This document shows, piece after piece, positions 1 to 11,598 of a stretch of 64,000 nucleotides of DNA. Each line of letters begins with the position of its first letter. Position 1 is the stretch's first letter. The stretch comes from Takakia lepidozioides (Eukaryota; Streptophyta; Takakiopsida; Takakiales; Takakiaceae): the NCBI GenBank assembly GCA_030704615.1, contig CM060731.1, positions 24,864,001-24,928,000 on the forward strand, written 5' to 3'. The notes beneath the pieces are model-generated. The model made no database searches. It was not told where the DNA came from and saw nothing but the letters and a program-made list of their open reading frames with translations. Made by a program: the position numbers and the translations under genes.

Positions 1-718
1 TGAATGATATGAACAGGTTGGTTTCTCATTCTACATGTTCAAGTTGTGGTTCCGTGGTTCTTTTGTTCCAGTCCTCTGTTGACGGTTCTTGAATTTCATT
101 CTGACTTTCACACATCATTCTGCAGAGGGACGGTGTCGCGCACCTCACTTCGGTAAGCTCCCCTTCAAGTCATAGTTACTCGCTTTGATGCGCGCGCCTA
201 ATTCCCAACCTGGCCGCCGGGCCAACTCGGAGCTTCAGTTGCTCACCGGGACATAACGGTCCCCCTTTCGTCCCCCAACAGACCCTCCACCAATTTGGGC
301 CTAGTGGAGATTCCCTTTGGTAGATGGCGGTCCGGAATAGCTTCCCACTTCTTGGTCGCTTTCCGGCTCGCTCGCTTACTCACTAGTTTTTGGTCACCAA
401 CGGGCTTGCACCGTTCTCGGGGTTACTACTCCCTATATATACTTCTGTGACTGTCCGCGGGGGTTCCACAAACAACACCATCCTTTTATGGCGAACCACC
501 ACGAAGACCCTCGATTCCCGGTGATGAGTCGCGGTGAGTCTTGGCCCACCTACCACGGCCCCATTGGACCATGATGAGTCCCAAGACTCCCCACGACTCC
601 CACCACAAGGTCTCCGCCCCATGGTGAGTCCTATGCCACCCCCACTAAGTCCCGCTAAGCTACCACCACCCCTCGTGGAACCACCCCCACCGCAACCCGG
701 TGTGCGGGGCTCCACCTA
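1..718. other. No gene recognised; proline-rich low-complexity sequence
   Basis: I see no supported gene here. From about 540 to 720 the sequence is CCA/CCC-rich, which opens proline-rich frames on one strand and glycine-rich frames on the other. These look compositional. The stretch may be the upstream flank of the degenerate gene that follows. Confidence 0.4.
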
Positions 719-2328
719 GTGAGCGCCTCCGCCTCCTTGAGTGCCTTGGGCACTCAGGGGTGCTTCAGCCCTCGCATCTATTGTTGCCACCGCCCCCACC
801 ACAAGGGCAGCTCCTCTCGTGTCCCGACCCCCTGCCCTCAAGGCAAAGGGCCGCGACAGACGGAGACATCGCATGTCAAAATGAGTCTGGTTCACACACT
901 ATACAGGATACAAAGGATCGAGCAGATGCCCTTGCCCAACTTCAAGACCATCCTTTCAGCAGAGATGTACAAGAAGTGCGAAAGCTCGAAGACGTCATTA
1001 CGTGGTACTCGTCCGTGAGGCTTTCATGGAGTATATGTACGCGGTGAGATACATCTTCCATCATCTGGCCTTTCGATATTCCTGCTTCCACATGTTTGTT
1101 TCTGTTTGTTTCCCTTGCCCTTGGGTTGATGCAACTCTCGTGCATTCCCTTGCAGCAAGACATTGCAGATGCAAGAGAGCGTGGCAAACTGGAATACTAC
1201 AGCTCTACCTCTGAGGAGAGAAGGACAGCAAAGGGGGTTGAGAGTCACATCCAGAAAGAGATGACCGCCACAAGAAGGATTATTATGAGTGCTTTTGTTA
1301 AGCAGTTGAGAATTCCCATATTCGGACCGCATGCCTGATGGCCTGATTTCGTGGACCTTTGAAGCTGTTTGTCTTGTCCGAGTGCATCCACCTACGACTC
1401 TAGCCGTCATTACAGAGTTCGCCATCACTCATGGGGGCAAGTTCATAGACGAGAGGATAGATCCTCCCACGGATGACATGCACCACAACTATGTGGACAA
1501 CAACGTGTGCTTACGAAGGGGGAATGGGGTTCCTTGGAGAGGGGCCAGGGAGAGGAGCCCGACTTTCATTCAAACGATTATGGAGTGCTGCACCTACATA
1601 GACGCCAGAGTTCTGGATTTGTCAATGGGCACAGGTTCGTCTCTTCAACATTCACATTTGATAAGGTTTGTTTGAGCTTGCACTTTCAGCACTTCCCACC
1701 GTTCCAAATGTGTCTTCAATGTCTGTTTCCTTCATTCTATTCCACTGCAGGTGCTTCGTACCACGCTTGCAAGGCTAGTGCGCGACATCTCTTTGGGATT
1801 GAAGGGGATGCTGAGATTTACAAGAACCTCCTGATGGGTTTGGGTGGACACACTTCTCAAGTCCTTCCGAAGCCCCTGCTCGGTGATATTGATACAGGGG
1901 AGACTTCCGACAAGGAGCTGGACTCCGACTTTGCCTGTGAGTAAGTTCAACTTGTGGATGCTTGCATTGTTGTTTCAATACCCAGAATCACTGTTCTTAA
2001 GGCAAAGTGCACATGTGAGACATCCTCTTCGTTGGACTTGTGCATTGCATCATTGTGTTCAAAATGGGTTTTTGTCGACTTGTGCAGGAGTCCGCGTGCT
2101 TCCACTGACCCTCCAGGGCTATCACACCTTTTTGGACTTCTTTCAAGTCCTCCTCAGTCTTACATGCTACCTGTCTATGCGGAGGCACTCGCAGCAAGCA
2201 TGTCCGTTCATGGCACTCGCAGTCCAACCATCGATGGCCGTGGTAGAAGACGTGGTGTTGGGGCCGGAATGTTTGAGGATGACATAGCACAGGAGGTCGA
2301 TACTGATTTTGATGACTGTGACACTTGA
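719..2328 (+). pseudogene. Frameshifted transposon-type gene with a DNA-methylase-like core
   Basis: A spliced reading on the plus strand can be followed, but only by changing frame. A first exon ends at a GTGAGA donor near 1048. A second starts after the acceptor near 1156 (QDIADARERG) and runs into a frame break near 1330 (FGPHA, then PDGLISWTFE). It continues through DERIDPPTDDMHHN to VLDLSMGTG near 1635. After an intron ending at about 1749, ASYHACKASARHLFGIEGD follows. A last exon starts near 2088 and ends in an acidic tail (DTDFDDCDT, stop). VLDL-x-GTG followed by a Gly-His-Glu-Gly-Asp-like segment resembles the SAM-binding part of DNA methylase-fold proteins, where E/D binds the ribose. 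Frame changes near 985-1000 and at about 1330 argue for a decayed copy. Such domains are often transposon-associated in plants; that link is inference. Confidence 0.45.
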
Positions 2329-2671
2329 TATGAAGTTTTTTTTTGCTTTTATTCGGGGCCAATTTTGAAATGGGATGGTTGTGTGTCCTTGTTGTCCTGT
2401 TTGCAATGTGTGCGTGGGATGCAAATTCATGGGAACAAACTATCGTTGGAGATGGGGGTTGCATGGACTGCCCGGATTGTTCCTTCAATCTATTTAGTAT
2501 TTTGCGAAGCTCACAGGCTTGTGTGCATTGCAAAAACAAACAAACGTCTTTGGTTTGGGTAGAGCATTCTCGCATCATTTGCTCGTTGGTCTCCAAACCA
2601 TTCTTGCTAGAAGAATGCTTGGTAAATCCATCATGTTAAAGTCCACGTGATCAAAGAGCGTTCACGCATTC
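2329..2671. other. Intergenic, no feature seen
   Basis: This is a short stretch between the methylase-like pseudogene and the PPR remnant. Open frames on both strands have no recognisable protein and look like chance. Confidence 0.4.
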
Positions 2672-2679
2672 TCAATTCT

Positions 2680-2805
2680 GGTGAGCATCCATGATGCTCC
2701 CGCACAATATACCTGGCATGTTCGCAAAGGTGGTGAGTAAGAAAAGATTTCGCAGGGATCCGCTTTGGATGATGTGAGTGTGCACCTGCTTACGACGTAG
2801 CCACA
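2680..2805 (-). pseudogene. PPR gene remnant
   Basis: On the minus strand this reads QVHTHIIQSGSLRNLFLLTT and then CGSIMDAHQ. It lines up with QVHTHIIRSGFKPNIFVLNT and CGSIADARLV of the intact PPR gene at 11599-13410. Nucleotide similarity is also visible (an ATGTGAGTGTGCACCTGCTTnCG-like stretch against ATGTGGGTGTGCACTTGCTTTCC). The MYAK part is corrupted and only about one repeat remains. It is a small dead fragment of a PLS-class PPR gene, probably a dispersed duplicate of the resident gene or of a close paralogue. Confidence 0.6.
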
Positions 2806-5783
2806 TTCCAATGCAGGGGCTTGGTTTGTTGATAACGTCTAAATGGATGCAATGGATAGAAATGATGGATACAATGGATGTAACACATCCAGTCTGCATT
2901 CCCTGGAAATGGCTGATCAACCCGCGGTAATAGGTGACACCCGCGGAAATAGGCCCTGTATGCATGCTGACGTGGCGGGAGCTTGTGCTGGGCTCACGGA
3001 ATAGCACCCCCCGCCCTGAAGGCACCTTGTGGGCGTTATGAAGTATCTTTTCCGTATACCTCTGCGTGCATTTGTACCATAAGCCATTTGGACTCCCAAT
3101 CAGCTTCATAAAGTGTCTTTCATACTTTCTTAGCAAAGATCAGTCCGTCCCTCTATATTTTATCAAAGACCCATTCCCGAATGTGAGCTTAACACATTAG
3201 GTCTTATCTCATTGTAAACAAACAACCTGCACACGCTTTAGTTGTATATCAATCTGCTACACTGTGGTGCAGGGCTGGCGATGCTTGTGTGGATAGCCAA
3301 ATGGCCAACCTCTGTGAAAATTGAAGCGCTATATGGTCAATCCAATATATGCACGGGGTCTGATGCCACACGCTGCAGTAGGTTGGCAATCAAAGCCCTA
3401 TGTCGTCCTTACTTATCCTTGACACCTCTAGAACATAGAGGAAAGTCGATAACATTTGAGCCTCGCATCATTTCTAGTTACCTTGCGCACTTGTGACAAA
3501 CCTATCAATGTAGATTTCGCAACGTGCTTGCTGTAGTTAACCTCTTGAGATCAAGACAACATTTTGCAAAGATGCAAAGTTCTCACCAGATTCTTCAAAT
3601 GCTGGGCTTCCTCGACATGCACCATCACTTTGCCAAGCGTCCGCGGCTGGTACTTGTCTACCCACAACATTTCTCACTCCTCTATGTGCCTCCAATAACG
3701 CTTCCAATCAACCACTCTCTGTCCGTGTCTGCACTGAGTTTAAGCTAACATGTAAGCATGTGGGTCCACATGAAGGAGATCACAAGATGGCAATCTGTAC
3801 AAAGAACTCATCGGCCAGATAAATCAAATGCCCCGCTACAACACCTCCATCATAAAAAGGAATAGCACTCTAAGCCTAAGATAGTCGCTGAGCTCAACAT
3901 AATCCTGAGACTGCCTGACATATTTCCCCAAGAAGAAGGGGAGAAGCTACGATAAACGAAACTAGGGGAGTTGTAACAGGAAGGCAGCAGTAGACACTCT
4001 TGTCAATAACAAACTACTCAAACAACACAAACAATGTCTCTAAGCAAAACAGTTTTGCGTCTGCGTCTGAAGTGAACCCAACTTCGATCTTCATCGGCAA
4101 TTGCAAGAAACAAGCAGATGGAAACCAGCATCCGGAATCGTGGCAGCGAAGTGAAGTGAAGTCCTTGGTGTCAGGTGACCTAACTATATGATGGCAAAGT
4201 CATGATGTCATAGATGTATTTCTTGCATTCATGGGGTATGCATGGTGGATGCATGCAGTACAGTAACACTGAGTTCATTGTGAGACAGTAGTTTCGGGAG
4301 CAAGGGACCTGGCGCGGTGACTGCGGGCCGCGAGGGGCAAGGGGTGGGGCCACGCAGGCAGGCCTGCTGAGGCTGTTGGACTAGGTAAAGCTCAATCTTT
4401 GTAGACAGGATAATGTTTGCTTGGAGAGAGTCGTGGCAACTGGTTAGTAAATATGTCTCATAATAATCTCACCAGGATCAATGGCTCAAGGCTGCAGCAT
4501 AGTTTGGCAATTATTCTTCCAAGTTCATTGGCTCCAATTGTGTATCTCTATGTGTATATCTGATTCCAGCAGGTCCATCCTTTGCTGATATTGTAATGTA
4601 TACTTGCTGCAGGAGAAGGAAGAGGATGGAGGGAGAGGTCGATTCAAGTCACATGCAAGTAGTCCGCCCCAAAATTGCTGATTGAGAAAAGAAGTGTCTC
4701 AAGACATGACCACACCCACAAAGGATTTAAACCCAAAATCACCTGGGTGGCACTCAGTGCACTATCCTAGTGGTGGTCCTTAATTTCCTTTGTGTAGGTT
4801 GCCACACTATTTTTGAGGTCCAATTTGAAGAGTCAAATGGAAACCACAAGGGTTATCCTCTAATATTAACCACTCTCTTTGTAGGCCTAGCTCAACTCTA
4901 AGTAAAGCTTGAGCTCTATCATGAATTTCACAGGCAACAGCAATTTCGACTAAGAAGCAATTTAAAATGTCTGAAGTGCAGTGTGATGCACAAGGATGAT
5001 TACTTAGAACACTGCTTTTCTACTATGGCAGCTCTTGCCATGCACACTTTTCACTCTCATGTGTGGGGACCTAATTTTTAACACATCCCATTCAGAGCAA
5101 AGGAAACTGCGCAGACTGGAGTAGCCCCAGGAGTAACCCTTCCCTATTGGCCACCATGAAGTGAGCAACCCACCAATCAGTTATGCACCTCAATACTTTA
5201 AGAGATTCAACATACAAAACAGTCTTCACATTAGAACCAGAGTTTGTGGCTGAGTTCGCTGTCCACTCCACCACTTGGAGTCCCACTTTCACAAACAATT
5301 TTGTAGCAGGGGCAGGACTTTTGAGGCCTAATAGCAGACTTCTAAGAGTAGAGACACCAATGCTGGTGCCCATTTATCAGCTAAAGGCAACTTCCGATGT
5401 AAAGAAGGTATTTTGTTGACCAATTCTACCTCTCAAAAGGTAACCAATTTGGCCAAGCAATGGACTGCATGATGGCTTCTATAACATGCATTTGTGCATT
5501 TGAACCTCATCGAAACCTACTGAGGTGGGCCTGATAAAACTTGACTCTTAAAACAATGTAGGGCTCACTTTAGACGAACAGCAACCTTTGATAAGCAAAA
5601 CCCACCATGACAACATAATTCACTACATGCCGAAAGCAGGACTTTAAAACCGCTCATTTCACTTACTAACTCTTGGGCTCAACTCTTGGGCTCAACAGGA
5701 GTGGGAGATTTTTGCATCTAACAGTATTCCAGACTAGTCCCTAGAGAATCTCAAAATGGTCACATGGGACATTGACATCTTCA
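2806..5783. other. Long intergenic stretch, no gene recognised
   Basis: Several open frames of 60-93 codons occur, but none has a recognisable domain, convincing splice sites or a conserved neighbour. The right end includes the 3' flank of the minus-strand MAM33 gene, whose stop codon lies at 5784-5786. Confidence 0.4.
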
Positions 5784-7447
5784 TCACTTCTTCACAAAAG
5801 ATTCAACATTCTGCAACCATCGCATGTACTCACGCTGCTCTTTGTCCTGCACAAGATCCAGCAAATAATTGGCGAGGTTGCCATTGATCCCTCGTACTTC
5901 CAAGTACTTTTCAAACTCTTTCTGGAGATCTTCATCCAAATCCCTGAGCAACATCAACCCACCAGCATCAGTTAAAAAGTCAGAACCTGACTACCACATA
6001 AGCTCAAAGACAATGCGGCAATGAAAAGCAGCTCAAATGAGCCGGGCCTTTGGGTGAACCACTGGGGTACACTATGTGCTTTTAAGGTGATATATGCATA
6101 CAAAACTGACACCTGAACCAACAGGTGAGAGGTAGCAGAAAGAGTTCCTATTTCATATGTTGAACATCCAGTCTCTACAATACCCTGCCATGTGGGCCAG
6201 TACCTATTGCTCTGTCTCCATACTCTAGCAAACAATGTGCAACTGGAAGAATGCAACTTACGTGAATTCAGGCCCTTCATAAACTGGTTCTTTGTCATCC
6301 TTGCTTTCCAGATAGTAGACATGATCTATGGCGATGTGGTCCCTCCGAGCATTACAGCTGAAATCTAGGACTGGCTGGTCGGCACCTTTGGTCACCGAGA
6401 CTGTGACAATTACAGTGTGGTCCTTAAGATCCTCTGGAATTTCTTCATCTTCCTCATTGAAATCGTCCTCCTCATAGTCGCTGGACTGGCTCATGCATGT
6501 CAACGCAATGTCCTCAGACCCGTATGACCTGCGCAAGATCACATCTGGTTTGCCTGGTTTGTCGGTCAATGTGAACGGCCGTGGTGGGCCTTTCGCCAGT
6601 CCCTGCATTTACCATCATAACATTTTTTCTGGGAAATGCCGCTTGACTACACCTATCTGTTCAAAGAGCACTGATAAGAGAGCTCCCTTCACTACCACTT
6701 GATCTAAACAGTGGCAGTGGACACTGTGCTCAAAATAGACCCAGGGACGTCCACAGGACAACTGGCAGAATATTTATGCTGCAAGATCTCAAGCACTTAG
6801 ATTAACGGGCACCGCACCTAAAGCATACCCATCAAATGCAGCCAAACGTATTGGTTACAGAATGCCCCGCGATCGCAATCACAGCCTCTGTAATACAACC
6901 CAACGAAAATCGCGACAGATCTGCAATTTAATCTCCAAAGTTTGAATTGAGTTGACAGACCGCAAAAGGGAATCTGCTCGCAGATGGCCGTTACATGCAA
7001 AGGCCAGGTTTCGTGGGGTAAAAACTACAAACGTCATATTACTTGTGTAACGCAATCAAGAGCAGAAACAAAATGCTCCACCAACAGAGCAGGGTTCGGT
7101 ATGTTGGTTCGACTCGTGCATGCAAACCAAAAACATCATGAAAGAAAGAGGATAGTCACCTTTGGAGGCGTGTATGCATCCTTCTCATGCGCAACCTCAG
7201 CTTTCAAGACACGGGCGAGTCCACGATCCCCGCTGCCGCTAGACGCTACCTCAGTCGATGCCCAGCGCACGGGAACCCACCTTGCAATATCCATGTCCGA
7301 GTCGCACACTCTCTTGCCTCCATGGATTTGCTTGTGCTGCAAGCACCCAACGGGGATTACTCCAACCGTTTGCCTCTGTTGCAAATACCCAATTGTCCCC
7401 CGCCTCACTGACCCTGCCGCCCTTCGCAAGATCAACGACGCCGCCAT
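5784..7447 (-). CDS. MAM33/p32-family mitochondrial glycoprotein, copy 1
   Basis: Three exons on the minus strand: 7447-7160, 6602-6262 and 5943-5784. All have GT-AG borders and phases that fit (0, then 2). The product is 262 residues. The first exon encodes an Arg-rich N-terminus (MAASLILRRAAGSVRRG), as expected of a mitochondrial presequence. The middle exon has GPPRPFTLTDKPGKPDVILR, an acidic DYEEDDFNEEDEEIPED loop and the VTVSVTKGADQPVLDFSCNA strand region. The last has the C-terminal helix RGINGNLANYLLDLVQDKEQ followed by WLQNVESFVKK. This order matches the p32/MAM33 fold, a doughnut-shaped acidic trimer in the mitochondrial matrix linked to respiration and RNA handling. The start was chosen because the plus-strand paralogue begins the same way (MAVSLMLRRAA). 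It is intact and lies head to head with that paralogue. Confidence 0.88.
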
Positions 7448-7915
7448 CGATGGGTGACTTGAAACCCACAACCCCAAATGATTTGCAGAGCCCGGATCTG
7501 CCCAAACTGTGAACAGGCTCCGAATCCAAACTTCACTGCCTCCAATACTTTGGAAGTTTCGAGGAATACTTATTAGGGTTAGGGTTCTAAGTGCGTTGCT
7601 AATTGCTGCACTGCAACAAACAGCTTGAGTTTTCTGTTTGATTAGCATCCAACGCCAAAAACCCTAAAACAACTTACACGCTGGCAGCCAGGGTTTTAGC
7701 TTCTAGCCCCCAGTGCCCAAGTCCCGTTAGCAACTGCTTCATTTCTTCAATAACCCATTGCGTTGTGTCAGATGTCTTCTGTTTGCTCAAAGGGACATCA
7801 GCTGCTGCTTGCATTTCCGACTCCCACAGAAGCTATTTGCAGTCTTGTGTTTTGTTGAAGCGAGAAGCTTTGTGCCTGCCCTTAATTTTTTCAATTAGAA
7901 TCTCCGGTTTTCTCT
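7448..7915. promoter_or_regulatory. Shared spacer between divergent MAM33 genes
   Basis: The two start codons face away from each other across 468 bp, which must hold both promoters and both 5' leaders. The sequence is not CpG-rich or repetitive. I see no clear TATA box at a convincing distance on either side. A bidirectional promoter is inferred from geometry only. Confidence 0.5.
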
Positions 7916-9400
7916 ATGGCGGTCTCACTGATGCTGCGCAGAGCCGCGATGCCACTGAGGAGAGGTGTAATGCGGTTGCTGGAACAGCCACAGGCGGTCG
8001 CAGTGAGAAGAGCAGACCATGAGGTGGGTCTGGACAGGGTCTGGGCTCCAGGACGGTGGTCATCCAGTGCCACAACGGCAGCTCCTGCAGACCACGGTCT
8101 GCTGCGCTCTCTCACTAATGAGATCGAGAATGAGACTGTGCCCTATGAAGCCACCCCGGTAATATTACCTTTCCCCCCTGCCATTGCGGTTCGCATGATA
8201 GCGAAGACGATGTAAAATGTGTTCTGGGTTCTATCAATACCTACTTGGCCAGGGGAAGTTCAGTGAAAAGTCTGTATCTGTGGGCTGGCAGTTGTTCTTT
8301 TCGCATGATGTGCATGCATTAAGTATTACCCGAAGGCTCGCGATCAAAATCACTGATGAACGTCAGGTTCATAAGATGGGTGGGATGCATTTAAAGCAGC
8401 TAGCAAAGTAATTGTTGTGATGGTTATCAACAGAATCTGTCAAGGGGTCCGCCACGGCCATACACACTGAACGACACACCAGGCAATGCAAATGTGGTAT
8501 TGCAAGGGTCATATGGTGAAGAAGACATTCGGTTGACGGCCACATACCAGCATGGTGGGTTTAATTCACTGGCAGAAGGAGACGACTATGATCCGGATGG
8601 GCTGATCGCCCATAGAGCCGTGTACTTTGTTGTTTCCATATGGAAGGGTAAAGGGCACCAGTGCGTCGAATTTTGCTGCACGTATGAGAAGGATGATCTT
8701 GCCATTGCAAGGATAAGAATGCTGGAAACCAGAGATAATAAAGAAGCGATATTTGGATCGGGATTCTCGTAAGTGGTTATTTCCTACCTTTCTTCAGACT
8801 GGGAGAGAGTTTTTGCGGGAAGATCAGGTCTGCCAGATCTTAGAACAGCACGCAGGTTTGCTAACAGATCAGTGCTCATGAATGTTGGGTATGAGTGATG
8901 CACACTGTAGGTGACCTATTCTCAGGGCCAATCTTAAGATCTCACACACGACATGCCTTATAGCCTGACACTTTGTCAGAGCTAGCACGACATACCTGGT
9001 CAAAGGTGATGTTGTCTAGTGGGTTTTATTTGTGATAAGAGAGGACCTAGTGCAAGGGAAAGAGCTTTGTTTGTGCAAGTCCCTTTGTATTGGTGAGAGG
9101 TCACACTGTTTGCTACATAGTGGGGGTACATTGGGCTTAAGGTGAAGCTTCTGGATTTGTGTTGCATGCTGCAGGAAAATGGATGACATTCTCAGGGCGC
9201 AGTTCATGAAGTTTATTCTTGACCGGGGGATCAACACTGATCTCTGTAACTACCTTTTGGAGCTTTTGGAGGATAAGGAGCGCCGCGAGAACGCTACCTG
9301 GCTACATAAAGTTGAGACTTTCCTCAAGACAGAAACATATCGTCCGCCTCCAGAACCGGCTCATGATTTATTTGCATCACTAAGAAGACGCCGCGACTGA
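7916..9400 (+). CDS. MAM33/p32-family mitochondrial glycoprotein, copy 2
   Basis: Three plus-strand exons: 7916-8158, 8434-8768 and 9175-9400. All have GT-AG borders and consistent phases (0, then 2), giving 267 residues. The N-terminus is basic and serine/alanine-rich (MAVSLMLRRAAMPLRRG), like a mitochondrial presequence. Exon 2 starts NLSRGPPRPYTLNDTPGNAN and holds GSYGEEDIRLT and the CVEFCCTYEKDDLAI region. Exon 3 gives the C-terminal helix ILDRGINTDLCNYLLELLED followed by WLHKVETFLK and ends RRRRD. Intron positions match copy 1 exactly, so the two are paralogues that arose by inverted duplication of a spliced gene. The acidic loop is shorter than in copy 1 and the C-terminus has a basic extension of about 20 residues. 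Family role: matrix p32 trimer. Confidence 0.88.
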
Positions 9401-11598
9401 TTTATTTTGATGCAAGGTATCCCATCACCTGATAGTTTTAGTCATGAAGCGGGTCCTGTTAAAGCGCTTGCAATTTCTAGGGCAATATTTGGGGCACAGA
9501 AAGTCCCCCCAAGCTGAAGAAGGATCAAAATTGCAAGTTGGCCATGCGTTCTCAATACTAAAGCAGCAACGATTGGTCGTACTGTAACTAGTTGGTATGA
9601 GTGTTCATCTTGAGGCAAAGCCAGTAGTAGTGGCGATCTACGATCCAAGGATGTACCTTGATTGCATTGGCTGGTGTTGTGCCTTTTGAACAGCTCTAGC
9701 AAGAGTAATCTCAAAGCAAGCATTACCATGTTGCAGGATGGAGGGTGCAAAGTTTGAACTTTGACAGCACTTCCACTGATCATGTGCTAGTTTGCAACTT
9801 TAATTCCCTCACTGATCAGTGGCTGTAAGTTGTACAAAACTTAGCATTTTTAACCTTACTTTGGGTCCTTGCTGTTAGCCGGAACCTTTGCTAGCAAGTG
9901 TGATGCACTAAAGTTGTCAAGGAATGTCCCACCACCGAGGAAGAGTGCATATTTGGCACCCTCTTGTGCGCCTGTAAAATAGCATAGTCTACACTTGAGC
10001 ATGCAATGGATGCGTCATTACTATCTATCTTGCCCCAATTTTTTGAAACTTACTGTGCAGAATTCTAAACCATCCAAATGAATCATGGAGATGATGACAG
10101 TGACAGGCAGCTGAGACTTACTTCATGAGCTTATTGTCAGGAATGATAAGGTGTAGGAAACTTAGCCAAGAACCGGTTTTAGTTATTGATGAGAACATTG
10201 AAATAACATAAAATGAGCATTATAATACATCCCGTGGAACTACTGGCAGTGGAGACTTTCCTGTTTGCAGAGTGAATAGAAGAAAAGTAAACCTGACATA
10301 GCGCTATATAGAACGAATAAAAGTAAAGTGGGCTATGACAGTGATGCAGTGGCAAAGGCAGCATGTTCGTGTAGCTTCCTCTGGTCAGTTTGAGGGCTTG
10401 GCTGGTGCATCTAGGAGAAACTCCAAAGGGCTATTGCAAGAACCTTCAATTGATATCCAAGAGTCATGGCTCCTTACTACTTAATCACTTGAAAGAGTTT
10501 CTTGTCTGGTACTTTTGTGTGCTACAGTGAGTACAAATTTTTTTCATCCTCCATCCCTACATTTATGCAGGTGCAGAAGTAACAGATTCTGGATCTGTCC
10601 AAAAATCAGAGACAGGGTGTACCAAGGGTCAGAAACTGTTGACTGTGCCTCCTCTGGAGCTTGTTTTGGGTTCCAACTTCCAACCCACAGGGAAAAGAGA
10701 ATTGAAATTCCTCAATTGGATCACATTGAGTTTTCATCGACGTCACTGCTGCTGACTGCTGCTGTTGGATGATCCTACTTCCATTGTAAATATGACGATG
10801 GGGTGCCCACAGACCGGGCAATGCTCACTGTCACATCCCATGGTACAGATTGTTCCTTCCAACCAAACTTGCTGCTTACAGAAATATTGATGAATTGCCA
10901 TCTTGCTGCCCTCATGTTTGCAGTGTCAAACTCTCTTTCATAAATGCTGCTCATTCAACCAATAGAACAAACCCCATCTTCTAAGTGGTGAAAGAGGTTG
11001 GCATCTCCTGCAAATGTCCTAAATTGCTCCTCCCAACCAATCTTGCTGCTTACAGAAATATTGATAGATTGCCACCTTCCTTGGAGAGGCAAACCCTCTT
11101 TCATCCACCATGTTGCTCATTCAACCAATAGAATAAACCCCATCTCATAAGTGGTGAAAAGAGGTTGGCATCTCCTACAACAATTTTCCAGAACTGCCTT
11201 CATCCTGTCAGCCGTGTGGCAGCAACAGTAACCACATACACCAAGGTTCTTAATGACAAGGAGTGACCTCCTAGGGAATTCTGATGACCGGGAAATCAAT
11301 GGCCAGATTATTACTTGAGTGAAGAATAGGAAACCCTTTTTGCTCCTCCACAGCATGCAATACACAGTGCATGTCAGGCATGTACCTGGCCTCGATATGC
11401 TCAGACAAAGAGACCCTCATTTTATGAATGCAATTCACCTTCCACACAAGTGATTGTGCAGTTGCAAATTTTCATATGCTTGCGTTGAAAGCATTGTAGT
11501 CACTTTTCTTTTGTGGTTTGGCAGTACAATATATTTTGGACACCTCAATGCACCGTTGCTGCGTCTGTCACCTTCACTATCACTGGGATGCACAGCAC
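9401..11598. other. Intergenic, with one diverged direct repeat
   Basis: No gene is recognised. Positions of about 10848-11011 and 11026-11179 are diverged direct copies: both contain TTGCTGCTTACAGAAATATT, CTCATTCAACCAATAGAA and GAGGTTGGCATCTCCT in the same order. The stretch lies downstream of copy 2 of MAM33 and downstream of the minus-strand PPR gene, so it includes both 3' flanks. Confidence 0.5.

Noticed and set aside
1997-2596. 199-codon open frame on the minus strand
   Set aside because: It overlaps the last exon of the methylase-like pseudogene on the other strand, has no domain I recognise and a chance-like composition.
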